Below are positions 1 to 8,230 of a stretch of DNA of 64,000 bases, piece after piece. The notes under the pieces are model-generated. The model searched no databases. It was given only the letters and a program-made list of their open reading frames with translations, and was not told where the DNA came from. The translations under genes were made by a program, and so were the position numbers. The stretch spans positions 333,986 to 397,985 of the forward strand of contig NZ_BAXZ01000004.1 of assembly GCF_000684975.1 (NCBI RefSeq). The letters are read 5' to 3'. Within the stretch, counting starts at the first letter, position 1. Every line of letters begins with the position of its first letter. The DNA is from Paraburkholderia acidipaludis NBRC 101816. GTDB taxonomy: Bacteria; Pseudomonadota; Gammaproteobacteria; Burkholderiales; Burkholderiaceae.

Positions 1-339
1 GGGAATGGCCGCGCCGTAGACGCCGAACTGCACGCGGCTCGAGATCATCTGCGGCAGACCCAGTTGCGGGCCCTGCGCACCGTGCAGCGCCATTACCGCG
101 CCGCCCACGAGTTGTCCAATCAACAGCGCGACGAGCGACCAGAACACGTCGCCGCCCAGCACCACGGCGAGCGCGCCGGTGATGATCGCGGTGACCTGCA
201 GGTTGGCAGAAAGCCAGAGCGTGAACTGGCTGAACAGGCTGCCGTGGCGTTCCGTGTCGGGAATATAGTCGATGGAGCGCGTTTCGAGCAGCTTGCGGCT
301 CTCGGGCGCGAGTCGGGCGAGGGATTCGGGTTGGGCCAC
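1..339 (-). CDS. NCS1-family nucleobase/allantoin-type permease, N-terminal part
   Basis: Inner-membrane nucleobase:cation symporter-1 family protein; the window edge cuts off everything after residue 113. The translation starts AQPESLARLAPESRKLLETR, carries a soluble leader, then hydrophobic segments around residues 45-75, and contains QGPQLGLPQMISSRVQFG, a sequence typical of the cytosine/purine/hydantoin permease family just before TM2-3. The start is the GTG at 339, chosen because GGAG lies 6 bases upstream; no ATG fits the conserved N-terminus. An inverted repeat about 70 bp upstream is a likely operator. The substrate (cytosine, uracil, allantoin or hydantoin) cannot be told from this part. 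Confidence 0.8.
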   Translation of the reverse strand, partial: MAQPESLARLAPESRKLLETRSIDYIPDTERHGSLFSQFTLWLSANLQVTAIITGALAVVLGGDVFWSLVALLIGQLVGGAVMALHGAQGPQLGLPQMISSRVQFGVYGAAIP

Positions 340-407
340 GATGGACTCCGGAAAGGGGCGGGTCGGCAAAAACGTCCGCACGCGCAACGGCGGGCTTTCC
401 GGATGAT

Positions 408-421
408 GTTGTATAGACAAC
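408..421. promoter_or_regulatory. GntR/HutC-like operator dyad upstream of the permease
   Basis: GTTGTATAGACAAC is a perfect dyad (GTTGT, ATAG, ACAAC). The core TTGT-N4-ACAA resembles operators of HutC/FadR-type GntR regulators. Read on the minus strand it contains TATACA, a possible -10 element for the permease gene. Regulator identity is inference; no GntR gene lies in the window. Confidence 0.4.
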
Positions 422-575
422 TCGGGCGGAATAGGGAATAACCCCGGTCGCGTTCCTTGTTGCGTCGGTCTCCTGACGAAAATATTACAAAAACCATTCG
501 ATCGGCAGGACCGGGAAGAATCACACGCCAGGACGTGCGCTCCATGTCGTATTGGGCTCGGTGTCGTAGCGCGTG

Positions 576-702
576 CCTGTTCCCCCGGCACGAAGTAGGG
601 CGAGACGAGATCGAGCTCGTGTTGCGGGTCGCCGGGTATGGCGTGCAGTTGCGCGATCACGAGGGAGTCGTGCGCGGCCTTGCCTTGCGCTTTCGCGGGA
701 CG
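576..702 (-). pseudogene. Fragment of a phospholipase D-like protein
   Basis: About 42 codons on the minus strand read AHDSLVIAQLHAIPGDP followed by HELDLVSPYFVPGE, which resembles the segment between the two HKD motifs of bacterial phospholipase D/cardiolipin synthase-like proteins (DLVSPYFVPG). No start codon, no HKD motif and no continuation are present: similarity stops after VPGEQA, and upstream the frame runs into the LacI fragment. I read it as a relic of a deleted gene. Confidence 0.4.
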
Positions 703-709
703 TGGCGAT

Positions 710-949
710 TCAGGATTCGGGGAGATAGCCGGTCTTGCGCAGATTTTCCGCCATGTAGAGCCGGAACTCATTGCCCTCGGCAGGCGCCGCTTCGTCCACC
801 ACGCCACAGGCATGAAGCAGGTGTTGCAACGCGGAGATCGCCTGTCCGTCGGGGTCCTGATCGATGGCGAGAGCCATGGTGCCGTCCTTGATGTAGCGTC
901 GATGTTCGTCGGAGATCTCGTGCCCGACCCAGACGATCTTTCCGGCCAC
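710..949 (-). pseudogene. 3' fragment of a LacI-family regulator gene
   Basis: The translation KIVWVGHEISDEHRRYIKDG followed by TMALAIDQDP matches the C-terminal part of the periplasmic-binding-like effector domain of LacI/RbsR regulators (usually about 340 residues; family form FVGHELTxxTRxxLxDGxxDxxxxQDP). Only the last 79 codons remain. A TAA stands in frame immediately upstream of the GTG at 949, and the DNA beyond is AT-richer and unrelated, so the helix-turn-helix half is gone. This is a truncated remnant that ends abruptly at a composition boundary. Confidence 0.6.
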
Positions 950-1299
950 GAATTACGGACATCATGTTGTCGCTCAGGTTTCGATGTATATACCACCTAC
1001 GTCGTTCCACGTCGCATCGTGGGTATAGATATTAAAGTCGTTCCCGCTCCAGTTACACGTAGTCACGCGCTCTCCTTTGAGGCGTACCCCGCCTCCAATG
1101 TTGTTAACAGCACGTGCCACCTGGGGATCGGAAGCGTATCTACAATCTGGTGTTTAATACTACGAACGTCATGGGAACTTTTCAATCATGGGTGTCATCC
1201 TGACTTGATGAGTCAGGTGGAGACTCAATCCCCGCTGACTTTGGTCATGTACGTAATTCGCTATTCTTTCCATGAGACCGTCAACACGTCCGAGCGCCC
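950..1299. other. AT-rich non-coding stretch at a truncation boundary
   Basis: About 350 bp with visibly lower GC than all neighbouring DNA and no supportable gene. One plus-strand frame stays open across it but has no ribosome-binding site and no recognisable protein. TGAGTC and GACTCA form a short dyad near 1209-1227. I saw no transposase fragment or insertion-sequence ends. It contains the upstream region of the gamma-glutamyltransferase gene. Confidence 0.5.
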
Positions 1300-2937
1300 A
1301 TGACACGCTTCAACTGGCAAAACCCCTATCCGACCGTGCGCCAGCCGGTATTCGCGCGCAACATCGTGTCGACTTCGCATCCGCTTGCGGCGCAGGCCGG
1401 TCTGCGCATGCTCTGGAAGGGCGGTAACGCCGTCGACGCGGCTATCGCGGCGGCAGCGGCCATCACCGTGGTCGAGCCTGTTTCGTGCGGCCTGGGCGGC
1501 GACGCCTTTGCGCTCGTGTGGGACGGCACGCGCCTCCATGGCCTCAATGCCTCCGGCACGGCGCCCGCGGCGTGGAACGTCGGGTACTTTCAGAGCCGCT
1601 ATGGCGAGGAAGGCGGCCGCGCGAAGCGGCCCGTACGCGGCTGGGACACCGTGACGGTGCCAGGCGTCGTCGCGGGCTGGGAAGCCTTGCATGCGAAGTT
1701 CGGCTCGCTGCCGTTTGCCGACCTCATGGCGCCCGCCATCGAGATTGCCGAGCGCGGCCATGCCGTGGCCAGCATCGTCGCACACAAGTGGCAGGCCGCG
1801 GTGCCGGAGCTGCATAGTCAGCCGGGCTTTGCGCAAACCTTCATGCCGCACGGCCGCGCCCCCGAGGTGAGCGAGCGCGTGTGTTTCCCCGGCCATGCGG
1901 CTACGTTGCGCCGGCTTGCGCAAGAGGGGCCGCGCGCGTACTACGAAGGCGAGATCGCGGAGCGCATCGCGGCATTCTCGCGCGAGTGCGGCGGGGCGAT
2001 GGCGCTGGACGATCTGCGCGGCTATTGCGCCGAATGGGTCGAGCCGATCGGCAAGGCCTACCGCGGCTACACCGTGCACGAGATTCCGCCGAACGGGCAG
2101 GGCATTGCGGCGCTTGTCGCGCTCGGCATCCTCGAGCAGTTCGATATGGCCTCGCTCCCGCTCGACAGCGTGGAAGCCCAGCATGTGCAGATCGAAGCGA
2201 TGAAGCTCGCCTTCGCCGACGTCTATCGCTACGTGGCCGATCCGCGCACGATGGAGGTCACGCCCGCGCAGATGCTGGACGATGCGTACCTCAAGTCGCG
2301 CGCGAAGCTGATCGACCCGAAGCGCGCGACGCATTTCGGCTTCGGCATGCCCAGGGCGGGCGGCACGATCTATATGTCGGCGGTGGACGAGCGCGGCATG
2401 ATGGTGAGTTTCATCCAGTCGAACTACATGGGCTTTGGTTCGGGCGTGGTCGTGCCGGGCACGGGTATCGCGCTGCAGAACCGCGGCTGCGGCTTTTCGA
2501 TGGATCCGGCCTCGCCTAACGCGGTGGCGGGCGGCAAGCGGCCGTTCCATACGATCATTCCGGCGTTCCTCACGCAGCAGGCGGACGGCCGTCAGGAGGC
2601 CGTAATGACTTTTGGCGTGATGGGCGGCGACATGCAGCCGCAAGGCCATCTGCAGACGGCGGTGCGCATGCTCGATTACGGCCAGCAGCCCCAGGCCGCC
2701 TGCGATGCGCCGCGCTGGAAGCTCAACCGCGATTTCACGCTCAACGTGGAATCGACCTTCGACCCCGATACCGTGCAAGCGCTGCAGGACCGCGGCCACC
2801 GCATCAAGCGCATTGACGACCCCTACATGGACTTCGGCTCGGGCCAATTCATCTGGAAACTCGACCGTGGCGACCCGGAACGCGGCTATGTGGCCGCGAG
2901 CGATTCGCGGCGCGACGGGCTGGCTGCGGGCTTTTGA
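1300..2937 (+). CDS. ggt: Gamma-glutamyltransferase family protein
   Basis: N-terminal-nucleophile hydrolase of the gamma-glutamyltranspeptidase family, which acts on gamma-glutamyl bonds such as those of glutathione and is made as a self-cleaving precursor. The early block GGNAVDAAIAAAAAITVVEP is the family signature. The predicted catalytic threonine is Thr356 in GGTIYMSAVD (classical enzymes have TTH at this point), giving a large subunit of 355 and a small one of 190 residues. At 545 residues it fits the YwrD-like branch, which often lacks a signal peptide, and none is visible here. The ATG at 1300 has only a weak GAG upstream. It stands alone, next to the decayed region. Confidence 0.85.
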   Translation: MTRFNWQNPYPTVRQPVFARNIVSTSHPLAAQAGLRMLWKGGNAVDAAIAAAAAITVVEPVSCGLGGDAFALVWDGTRLHGLNASGTAPAAWNVGYFQSRYGEEGGRAKRPVRGWDTVTVPGVVAGWEALHAKFGSLPFADLMAPAIEIAERGHAVASIVAHKWQAAVPELHSQPGFAQTFMPHGRAPEVSERVCFPGHAATLRRLAQEGPRAYYEGEIAERIAAFSRECGGAMALDDLRGYCAEWVEPIGKAYRGYTVHEIPPNGQGIAALVALGILEQFDMASLPLDSVEAQHVQIEAMKLAFADVYRYVADPRTMEVTPAQMLDDAYLKSRAKLIDPKRATHFGFGMPRAGGTIYMSAVDERGMMVSFIQSNYMGFGSGVVVPGTGIALQNRGCGFSMDPASPNAVAGGKRPFHTIIPAFLTQQADGRQEAVMTFGVMGGDMQPQGHLQTAVRMLDYGQQPQAACDAPRWKLNRDFTLNVESTFDPDTVQALQDRGHRIKRIDDPYMDFGSGQFIWKLDRGDPERGYVAASDSRRDGLAAGF

Positions 2938-2944
2938 GCGAGTG

Positions 2945-2980
2945 TTGCCTAAATCCTTGCCTAAGCCCTTGAATCAACGG
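2945..2980. repeat. 12-bp tandem repeat after the ggt stop codon
   Basis: TTGCCTAAATCC, TTGCCTAAGCCC and the more divergent TTGAATCAACGG follow head to tail, beginning 8 bp after the stop codon. The first two units match at 10 of 12 positions. Comparable three-unit 12-bp arrays occur at 11554, 41494 and 62561. Confidence 0.6.
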
Positions 2981-3124
2981 GCCAAATCGCGCGTCCAATC
3001 GTGCCGGATAGCGCCTCGCGCGCGAGTGCGCGCACGGCTGAGCGCCATGCGCAGCAGTGCTATATTCTCTCTTTCGCTGCGCAAGCGGCAATGGACTTAC
3101 TGTTTGTAAGGTATTGGAGAGAAA

Positions 3125-3370
3125 ATGGCAGTCGAGTACCGTGGTTTTCGAGTCGCTGTCGATGCGAAGGCAGACGCAACAGACACGCAATGGCTGTGCA
3201 GCGCAAAGATCGAGGGGATTGCGGGAGAGGCGCAGAACGTCACGCTGCCTCCCGTCGAACTGACGATCCCCAAGCTGAAGATCGACGTGCTGATGGCGCT
3301 TTCTGCCGTCGAGCACCGCGCGAAGGATACCGTGGACGAGTGGCACACGGCGCATCCTTCGGTGGCCTGA
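3125..3370 (+). CDS. Small conserved-type hypothetical protein (81 aa)
   Basis: I do not recognise this protein. It is 81 residues, soluble, mixed alpha/beta in character, without signal peptide, membrane segment or cysteine cluster. GGAGAG stands 5 bases before the ATG, and CTATATT about 60 bases upstream could be a -10 region, so it looks like a real monocistronic gene. It ends 15 bp from the convergent end of the lipoprotein gene at 3386. Confidence 0.6.
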   Translation: MAVEYRGFRVAVDAKADATDTQWLCSAKIEGIAGEAQNVTLPPVELTIPKLKIDVLMALSAVEHRAKDTVDEWHTAHPSVA

Positions 3371-3385
3371 TTCGCGAGGCCGCTA

Positions 3386-3598
3386 TCAGACGGCTACCCA
3401 GTGCCCCGGAATCCACTGCCAGTGATTGCCGTCCCAGCGGTAATGCCCCTTGACCCAGTGGTAGCCGGGCGCCGGCGGGGCCGGGACGACTTCCACGCGC
3501 GGCGCGGGCTCCGGCGGCCGCGCCGGTTCGACCACACACGCTGAAAGCAGCGCGGTGCACGTGAGCAGCGTGGCCGAGAGTTTCGCATTCTTCTTCAT
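3386..3598 (-). CDS. YXWGXW-type lipoprotein (70 aa)
   Basis: Small envelope lipoprotein. The N-terminus MKKNAKLSATLLTCTALLSA followed by Cys21 is a lipoprotein signal with lipobox LSAC. A proline-rich linker follows, then tryptophan-rich repeats GYHWVKGHYRW and HWQWIPGHWV, the YXWGXW pattern common in Burkholderiales. Function is unknown; an envelope location is inferred from the lipobox. A second protein with the same repeats is at 8361. Confidence 0.8.
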   Translation of the reverse strand: MKKNAKLSATLLTCTALLSACVVEPARPPEPAPRVEVVPAPPAPGYHWVKGHYRWDGNHWQWIPGHWVAV

Positions 3599-3657
3599 AC
3601 TTCGTACTCCTTGGAGTTATAAGACGGTGTATGGCTCATGCACGACGGTGTGCGTGT

Positions 3658-4848
3658 TCAGGTTCGGACCAGGCCGGTCATCGCGCCCGGCGCGCCCGCT
3701 TCGGCGAAGAGTGCGGTCGCGGTGCGGTGCGGGTCGAGTCCCAGGCTTTCGCTGGCCGCGCCTGCGATAAGCGCGTCGAGCGAGGCCGTGGGCTTGAGAT
3801 CGCGTCCTTCGTAGAGATCGGTGCTGCGCAGGCCGGGCCAGTCGGCCACTACGCGTCCGCCCTTCACGGCGCCGCCCACGAGCATCGCCACCGAAGCCTG
3901 GCCGTGGTCCGTCCCGCCCGTGCCGTTGGCCGCCGCCGTGCGGCCGAACTCGGTGGCGACGAGCACCGTCGTCTTGCTCCAGTCCGCGCCCAGGCCCTCG
4001 CGCAGCGAGGCGAGCATCGTGTCGAGCGCCTTGAGCTGGTTGGAGAGGCGCGCGTTCTGCGCGCTATGGGTGTCCCAGCCGCCCGTTTCGATCATCGCAA
4101 TGCGCGGCCCGTCGGGGCGCGAGAGAAACTGTGCCGCGAGCTTGCCGAGGCTCGCCGGGTCCTGGCGCGGGCCGACGTCGCCGGCCAGTCCGCGCGCGCT
4201 CATCGCCGACGCCCACAGCGGCGCCAGTTGCGCATCGGCCTCGTAGAGCGCCGAAACGCGCATCATCAGATCGTCGGGCGCGGTCGGCAGGGCGGAAGGC
4301 GCGTACGACGTCACGCGCGCCGGCCCGCGCAGCGCGGCCGGCACGGTCGGCGCGAGCGCGATCGCGTTTTCGCGCGTTGCGGGCATCAGGCCGACGAGCC
4401 GGTTGAGCCAACCGTCCTTCACCTGGTACGCCGCGCGTCCGCCGGTCTCCAGCACGTTCTGGCCGTCGAAATGCGAGCGGTCGCGGTACGGCGAAGCGAT
4501 GGCGTGGTAGAAAAGCGCTTCGCCCGACTGGTACATCTGTGCCATCCGCGCGAGCGACGGGTGCAGCGCGAAAGTGCCGTCGAGCTTCGTTGCGCTCGCC
4601 GCGTCGATGGCGAGCGGCCCACGCAGCGTCGCATACGCGGGCTCGGCGTAGGGGACGACGATATTGAGTCCGTCCGCCGCGCCGCGCTGGATCACGAAGA
4701 CGAAGCGGCGGTCCGTGGCCACGTTCGCGAAAACCATTTGCGGCGCGACGAGCATCGCACCCGCGCCGGCTGCGGCAACGCGCAGGAAACGGCGGCGCGA
4801 GAAAGCCCCGCTGCAAGCGCCGACGTTGGAATCGATACGGGAGACCAT
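3658..4848 (-). CDS. DUF1501 family Tat-exported protein
   Basis: A 396-residue protein of the DUF1501 family, a sulfatase-like fold of unknown function. The N-terminus carries a twin-arginine signal (SRRRFLRVAAAGAGAMLVAP from residue 17), so periplasmic export by Tat is likely. The ATG at 4848 is set by the strong Shine-Dalgarno GAGGAGG, which overlaps the end of the upstream DUF1800 gene; the two are translationally close (5 bp apart). DUF1501 and DUF1800 genes are a recurrent pair in bacteria. Confidence 0.85.
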   Translation of the reverse strand: MVSRIDSNVGACSGAFSRRRFLRVAAAGAGAMLVAPQMVFANVATDRRFVFVIQRGAADGLNIVVPYAEPAYATLRGPLAIDAASATKLDGTFALHPSLARMAQMYQSGEALFYHAIASPYRDRSHFDGQNVLETGGRAAYQVKDGWLNRLVGLMPATRENAIALAPTVPAALRGPARVTSYAPSALPTAPDDLMMRVSALYEADAQLAPLWASAMSARGLAGDVGPRQDPASLGKLAAQFLSRPDGPRIAMIETGGWDTHSAQNARLSNQLKALDTMLASLREGLGADWSKTTVLVATEFGRTAAANGTGGTDHGQASVAMLVGGAVKGGRVVADWPGLRSTDLYEGRDLKPTASLDALIAGAASESLGLDPHRTATALFAEAGAPGAMTGLVRT

Positions 4849-4853
4849 GGCGA

Positions 4854-6344
4854 TCACCTCCTCAGAAAGTCGGGCGAGACGAGCAGCAGCGCCAGCGCCG
4901 TCGGGGCGCTCTCGGCGTGCGCGACCGCCGTGGCCGTGGGCGTGCTGAGCGAGCCGGCCATCAGCGTCTGGCCCAGCGTGCGCGGGTCGATCTGGTCGCC
5001 CACGCGTGCCGCGAAGCGCTGCGCCACCTCCACGCGGCGCACGAGGGCGTCGGGCGCGGCCCAGCTCGCGGCGATGTCGTCGTAGCCGGCCGGCGAGCCG
5101 GGGCGCCAGACCGGCTGGCCAAGTTGCGTGAGCAACGGGGCGGCGTTGAGTTCGCCAGGATCGCGCCAGCCGAGGGCGCGCATCGACGAGACGGTCCATT
5201 CCCAGGGAGTCTTGAACTTCGCGTTGACCGGCGCCCATGCCTCCGGCGATTCGACGAGCGTGCGATACACCGTCGGCAGATCGCCGCCGCTCTGCCGGAA
5301 AGCCTCGGCAAGACGGTTGGCGAGCGCGGGCGGCGGATTGTCGGCAACGAAGTGGCGCGCGAGTTGCAGGGCGATGTGGCGGCTCGTGGCGTCGGCGTGA
5401 GCAAGATCGTGCAGGATCGCGAGCGCCTGCTCGACGCCCGGCTGAGCGTAGCTGCGCCCCATCACGGTCCGCTCGCCGGGCTCGTGCAGCGCGGGGCGGA
5501 ACACAAACGCGCCGGGCGTCGCGCCTTGCGGCTGCGGGCCGCGCAAGCCCGCCACGCTCCAGCCCGTGAGGGCGCGCGCGAATTCGGTCACGTCGTCCTG
5601 CGTGTAACCGCTACGCACACCTAAGGTATGCAGCTCCATGATCTCGCGCGCGAGGTTTTCGTTGAGCCCGCGCTTCTGGGCCGGGTCGCGTGCGTCGGCG
5701 CGCAGGGCCGCCTTGCTGTCGGGGCCCACCGAGCGCGTCTGGTCCAGAAAGACCTGCATCGCCGGATGCTGCTCCACCGCGACGAGCATGTCCTCGAAGC
5801 GCCCCAGCACATGCGGCCGGATCGCCTCCATTTCGAACGCGCCCGCGAGGCCGGCCACCTGGCCTTTGTCGACGGAGACGGCGAAATGATTGGACCAGAA
5901 GTACACGAGACGGTCGACGAAGGGCGTGTCGCTCGCCAGCGCGCTCGCGAGGCGCGCGTTCACGGCGCTGCGATAGATCTCGGCGCTCTCGCGGCGGATA
6001 TCGCGGTTCGCCGCCTGGCGCGCCGCCTGCTGCGACGGCGGCGATGCCGGCGACTGCGGTTGCTGCTGCTGCGGCTGCTGCGATTGTGAGGATAGCCGGG
6101 CAGGCTTCGCGGGATCGCTGGCCGCCATGCCGGTCATGGCCTGCTCGCGCTCGGCGCCAAAGCGCTGCGCGATCGCGGCCGCGCCCGGCTGCTGGCTCCA
6201 TGCGGCGGGCAGCGGCTCGTATTGGGCGAATTGCGCGAGGAGCCAGCCGCGAGGGTCGGCGGGCGGCGTTTCGTCGGCGCGCGCGCCGAGCCCGAAACGG
6301 TTCATCGCGATCGCCGCGGTGCTGATGATCGGCTGGGTTTCCAT
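4854..6344 (-). CDS. DUF1800 domain-containing protein
   Basis: A 496-residue DUF1800 protein, function unknown. Recognisable blocks are AMNRFGLGARADETPP near the N-terminus, LVYFWSNHFAVSVDKGQVAG, NENLAREIMELHTLGVRSGY and YTQDDVTEFARALTGWSV. A Q/P/S-rich insert occupies roughly residues 85-115. No signal peptide is visible, unlike its partner DUF1501, so if both act outside the cytoplasm this protein would need to ride on its partner or use another route (inference). It lies directly upstream of the DUF1501 gene; a long hairpin separates it from the sigma-factor genes. Confidence 0.85.
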   Translation of the reverse strand: METQPIISTAAIAMNRFGLGARADETPPADPRGWLLAQFAQYEPLPAAWSQQPGAAAIAQRFGAEREQAMTGMAASDPAKPARLSSQSQQPQQQQPQSPASPPSQQAARQAANRDIRRESAEIYRSAVNARLASALASDTPFVDRLVYFWSNHFAVSVDKGQVAGLAGAFEMEAIRPHVLGRFEDMLVAVEQHPAMQVFLDQTRSVGPDSKAALRADARDPAQKRGLNENLAREIMELHTLGVRSGYTQDDVTEFARALTGWSVAGLRGPQPQGATPGAFVFRPALHEPGERTVMGRSYAQPGVEQALAILHDLAHADATSRHIALQLARHFVADNPPPALANRLAEAFRQSGGDLPTVYRTLVESPEAWAPVNAKFKTPWEWTVSSMRALGWRDPGELNAAPLLTQLGQPVWRPGSPAGYDDIAASWAAPDALVRRVEVAQRFAARVGDQIDPRTLGQTLMAGSLSTPTATAVAHAESAPTALALLLVSPDFLRR

Positions 6345-6376
6345 ACGGAGTCCTTCAGAGTGCGTCAGCGTTCTTT

Positions 6377-6413
6377 GTGCAGTGCGTACCGTCGTTAAAC
6401 GGACGCACTGCGC
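6377..6413 (-). terminator. Hairpin between the CpxP-like gene and DUF1800
   Basis: GTGCAGTGCGT and ACGCACTGCGC form an 11-bp stem with one wobble, followed by a bulged A, an inner CCGT/ACGG stem and a six-base loop. No U-run follows in the minus-strand direction, so it may terminate weakly, attenuate or stabilise the mRNA between the two parts of the cluster. Confidence 0.4.
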
Positions 6414-6460
6414 AAATCCGTCGCTCGTCCCCGAAGTTTTTTAGAAGCGCGGCCCCGGCA

Positions 6461-6964
6461 TCATGGCGTGCCGCTCGCCGCCTTCGGCGCTTTCGCCATC
6501 TTCGCGGCAGGCAGCCGCCACTGGCCGCGCTGCCTCAGGCCCTCGGCGAACTTCACGCGCTCTTCGGGCGTGAGCGTGGCGGCGAAGTCGGCAATGCCGC
6601 TTTCCACCTGCGCGCGCAGCGCGGAGTCGGCGGTGCGCGTGCGCGCGAGGGCGTCGTCCAGCGCGGCGCGATCCAGCTGCGGCGCGGCGAGCAGATCGAG
6701 CACCACGCGGCGATCGTCGCGGCCTTCGCGCGCATAGGGCCGGCCCTCGCGGCGCGCGTTCTTCAGCGCCGCCACGAACTGGGCCTGCCGCTCGGGCGAA
6801 AGATCGTCGGCGGCGAAGCGCAGGGCCGTGCGCTGCGCGGGCTGCACCTCGCGCGCGCCTTGCGTGGCGAACCAGCGCCACGCGCCGCCCGCGATCGCGC
6901 CGAGCAGAAAGACGTTGAGCAGTACCGATCCTGCGATCAGCACCTTCCAGCCGCGGCCGTTCAT
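6461..6964 (-). CDS. CpxP/ZraP-like periplasmic metal-sensor protein
   Basis: A 167-residue protein with one N-terminal membrane anchor (WKVLIAGSVLLNVFLLGAIA) and a periplasmic helical domain containing LSPERQAQFVAALKNARREG and LTPEERVKFAEGL, the paired LTxxQ-like motifs of the Spy/CpxP/periplasmic heavy-metal-sensor family. The ATG at 6964 overlaps the upstream stop as ATGA, so it is translationally coupled to the anti-sigma-like gene. It probably serves as an envelope-stress accessory of the sigma factor (inference). Confidence 0.7.
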   Translation of the reverse strand: MNGRGWKVLIAGSVLLNVFLLGAIAGGAWRWFATQGAREVQPAQRTALRFAADDLSPERQAQFVAALKNARREGRPYAREGRDDRRVVLDLLAAPQLDRAALDDALARTRTADSALRAQVESGIADFAATLTPEERVKFAEGLRQRGQWRLPAAKMAKAPKAASGTP

Positions 6965-7407
6965 TCGTCGCTCCAGTCGGCGCTGGACCCGCCGAAGCCC
7001 GTGCCCAGATAGCTGCTGTCGTGCGCATCGTACGCGTCGTACGATGCGTGCGGCGCACTGCCGAGCACGAAGAAGGACATCACGAGCGCGCCGGCCAGTG
7101 CGCCCGCGAGGCCGGCGCCCGCGAACGCCGCGCCGGACCACCAGAGCCGCCGCTTCGGCACCGCGGCGCGCGCGGGGGCGAGCCCGGGCGCCGTGGCGGC
7201 GATCTGCTCGACGAACGCGCGCGTGGGCGGCGCGATCGTGTCGCGCGCGAGCCAGGCATCCAGTTCGAGGGCCTCTTCCAGCGCCGCCTGGGCCTCGGCC
7301 CGGTGCGAGCGCGCCCACGCGAGCGCATCCTCGCGTTCGTGCGGCGGCCAGCGGCGCGGATCGGCGCCATAGGCGCCTACGAGTGTGTGGAAGCGTTCGG
7401 GTGTCAT
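6961..7407 (-). CDS. Putative anti-sigma factor, single-pass membrane protein
   Basis: A 148-residue protein with a cytoplasmic N-terminal region (about 95 residues, acidic/arginine-rich, containing GADPRRWPPHEREDALAWAR) followed by one membrane segment rich in Ala/Gly (LWWSGAAFAGAGLAGALAGA) and a short tail. Size, topology and position immediately after an ECF sigma gene, with ATGA overlaps on both sides, support an anti-sigma role. I see no HxxxCxxC zinc motif. Confidence 0.6.
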   Translation of the reverse strand: MTPERFHTLVGAYGADPRRWPPHEREDALAWARSHRAEAQAALEEALELDAWLARDTIAPPTRAFVEQIAATAPGLAPARAAVPKRRLWWSGAAFAGAGLAGALAGALVMSFFVLGSAPHASYDAYDAHDSSYLGTGFGGSSADWSDE

Positions 7408-8018
7408 GCTGTGTCCTTGCTTGCGCCGTCGCCGGCCAGTTGCGCGCGCAACGAGCGCCTCGCTCGCGCGAGCAGGCTCTCCAGTGCGTCGACGGATATA
7501 TCCATCAGTGCCGCGGCCTCGATGTTCGACAACTCCTGATAGTAGGTGAGCACCAGCGCTTCGCGCTGGCGCACGGGCAGCGTGGCAAGCGCCTCGCGCA
7601 CGCGTTCGTCGCGCACGCGGGCGGCAAGCCGCGTTTCGGGCGCGGCATCCGGATCCGGCTCGTCCGGCAGGTCGTCCACGGGCTCTTCGCGCCGGCCGCG
7701 CAGGCGGTCGTAACAGAGGTTCAGCGCCACGCGGTGCAGCCAGGTGTCGAACTTCGCTTCGCCGGAGCGCCACTGCGGCGCCTGCTTCCAGATGCGCATG
7801 AAGGCCTCCTGGGCGACGTCTTCGGCTTCCATGCGGTCGCCCAGCATGCGCGTGGCAAGCGCGAGCAGCCGCGGCAGCTTGTGCGTGACTAGCGTGCGGA
7901 CGGCGCCCGGATCGCGCGCGCCCACCCGGGCGACGAGTTCCGCGTCGGGATCGCGCTCGCTCAAGGCACACCGGGGCGGTTCGGGCGTGGCGCGCCGGGC
8001 GTGAGCCGGGTGCGCCAT
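7404..8018 (-). CDS. ECF RNA polymerase sigma factor
   Basis: Extracytoplasmic-function sigma factor of 204 residues from the chosen ATG. Region 2 is seen in RMEAEDVAQEAFMRIWKQAP and region 4 in LPVRQREALVLTYYQELSN plus a helix-turn-helix ending ESLLARARRSLRAQL. It would direct RNA polymerase to an envelope-stress regulon. The start is uncertain: in-frame starts continue up to 8234, but conserved sequence begins just after the ATG at 8018 and only a weak GAACGAG precedes it. First gene of a coupled set with the anti-sigma and CpxP-like genes. Confidence 0.85.
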   Translation of the reverse strand: MAHPAHARRATPEPPRCALSERDPDAELVARVGARDPGAVRTLVTHKLPRLLALATRMLGDRMEAEDVAQEAFMRIWKQAPQWRSGEAKFDTWLHRVALNLCYDRLRGRREEPVDDLPDEPDPDAAPETRLAARVRDERVREALATLPVRQREALVLTYYQELSNIEAAALMDISVDALESLLARARRSLRAQLAGDGASKDTA

Positions 8019-8230
8019 CTCGTTCGGACAGGTCGTCGGGCCTGCCGCGCGTATTTCATCGTTGTCCACTCCCAGACTGAGCAGCGGCCCGGCGGCTTCG
8101 GCCCAGGCGCCTGGGCCGCGCGCGGCCATGACCCGGCCGGGCCACCGGCTCTGCTTGTGTAGGTGCCACGCGAGCCCGCCAGGCGGATCGCCACGCGTGG
8201 CGGGATCGACGGGGTCGCGAGCGTTCAGGT

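Noticed and set aside
638..1303. Plus-strand open frame of 221 codons before ggt
   Set aside because: It runs antisense to the LacI fragment and then through AT-rich DNA, has no ribosome-binding site or recognisable motif, and ends on the ggt start region.
3631..5085. Long antisense frame of 484 codons across DUF1501/DUF1800
   Set aside because: Arg/Ala/Gly-rich translation typical of shadow frames in high-GC DNA; the opposite strand has two clear family matches.
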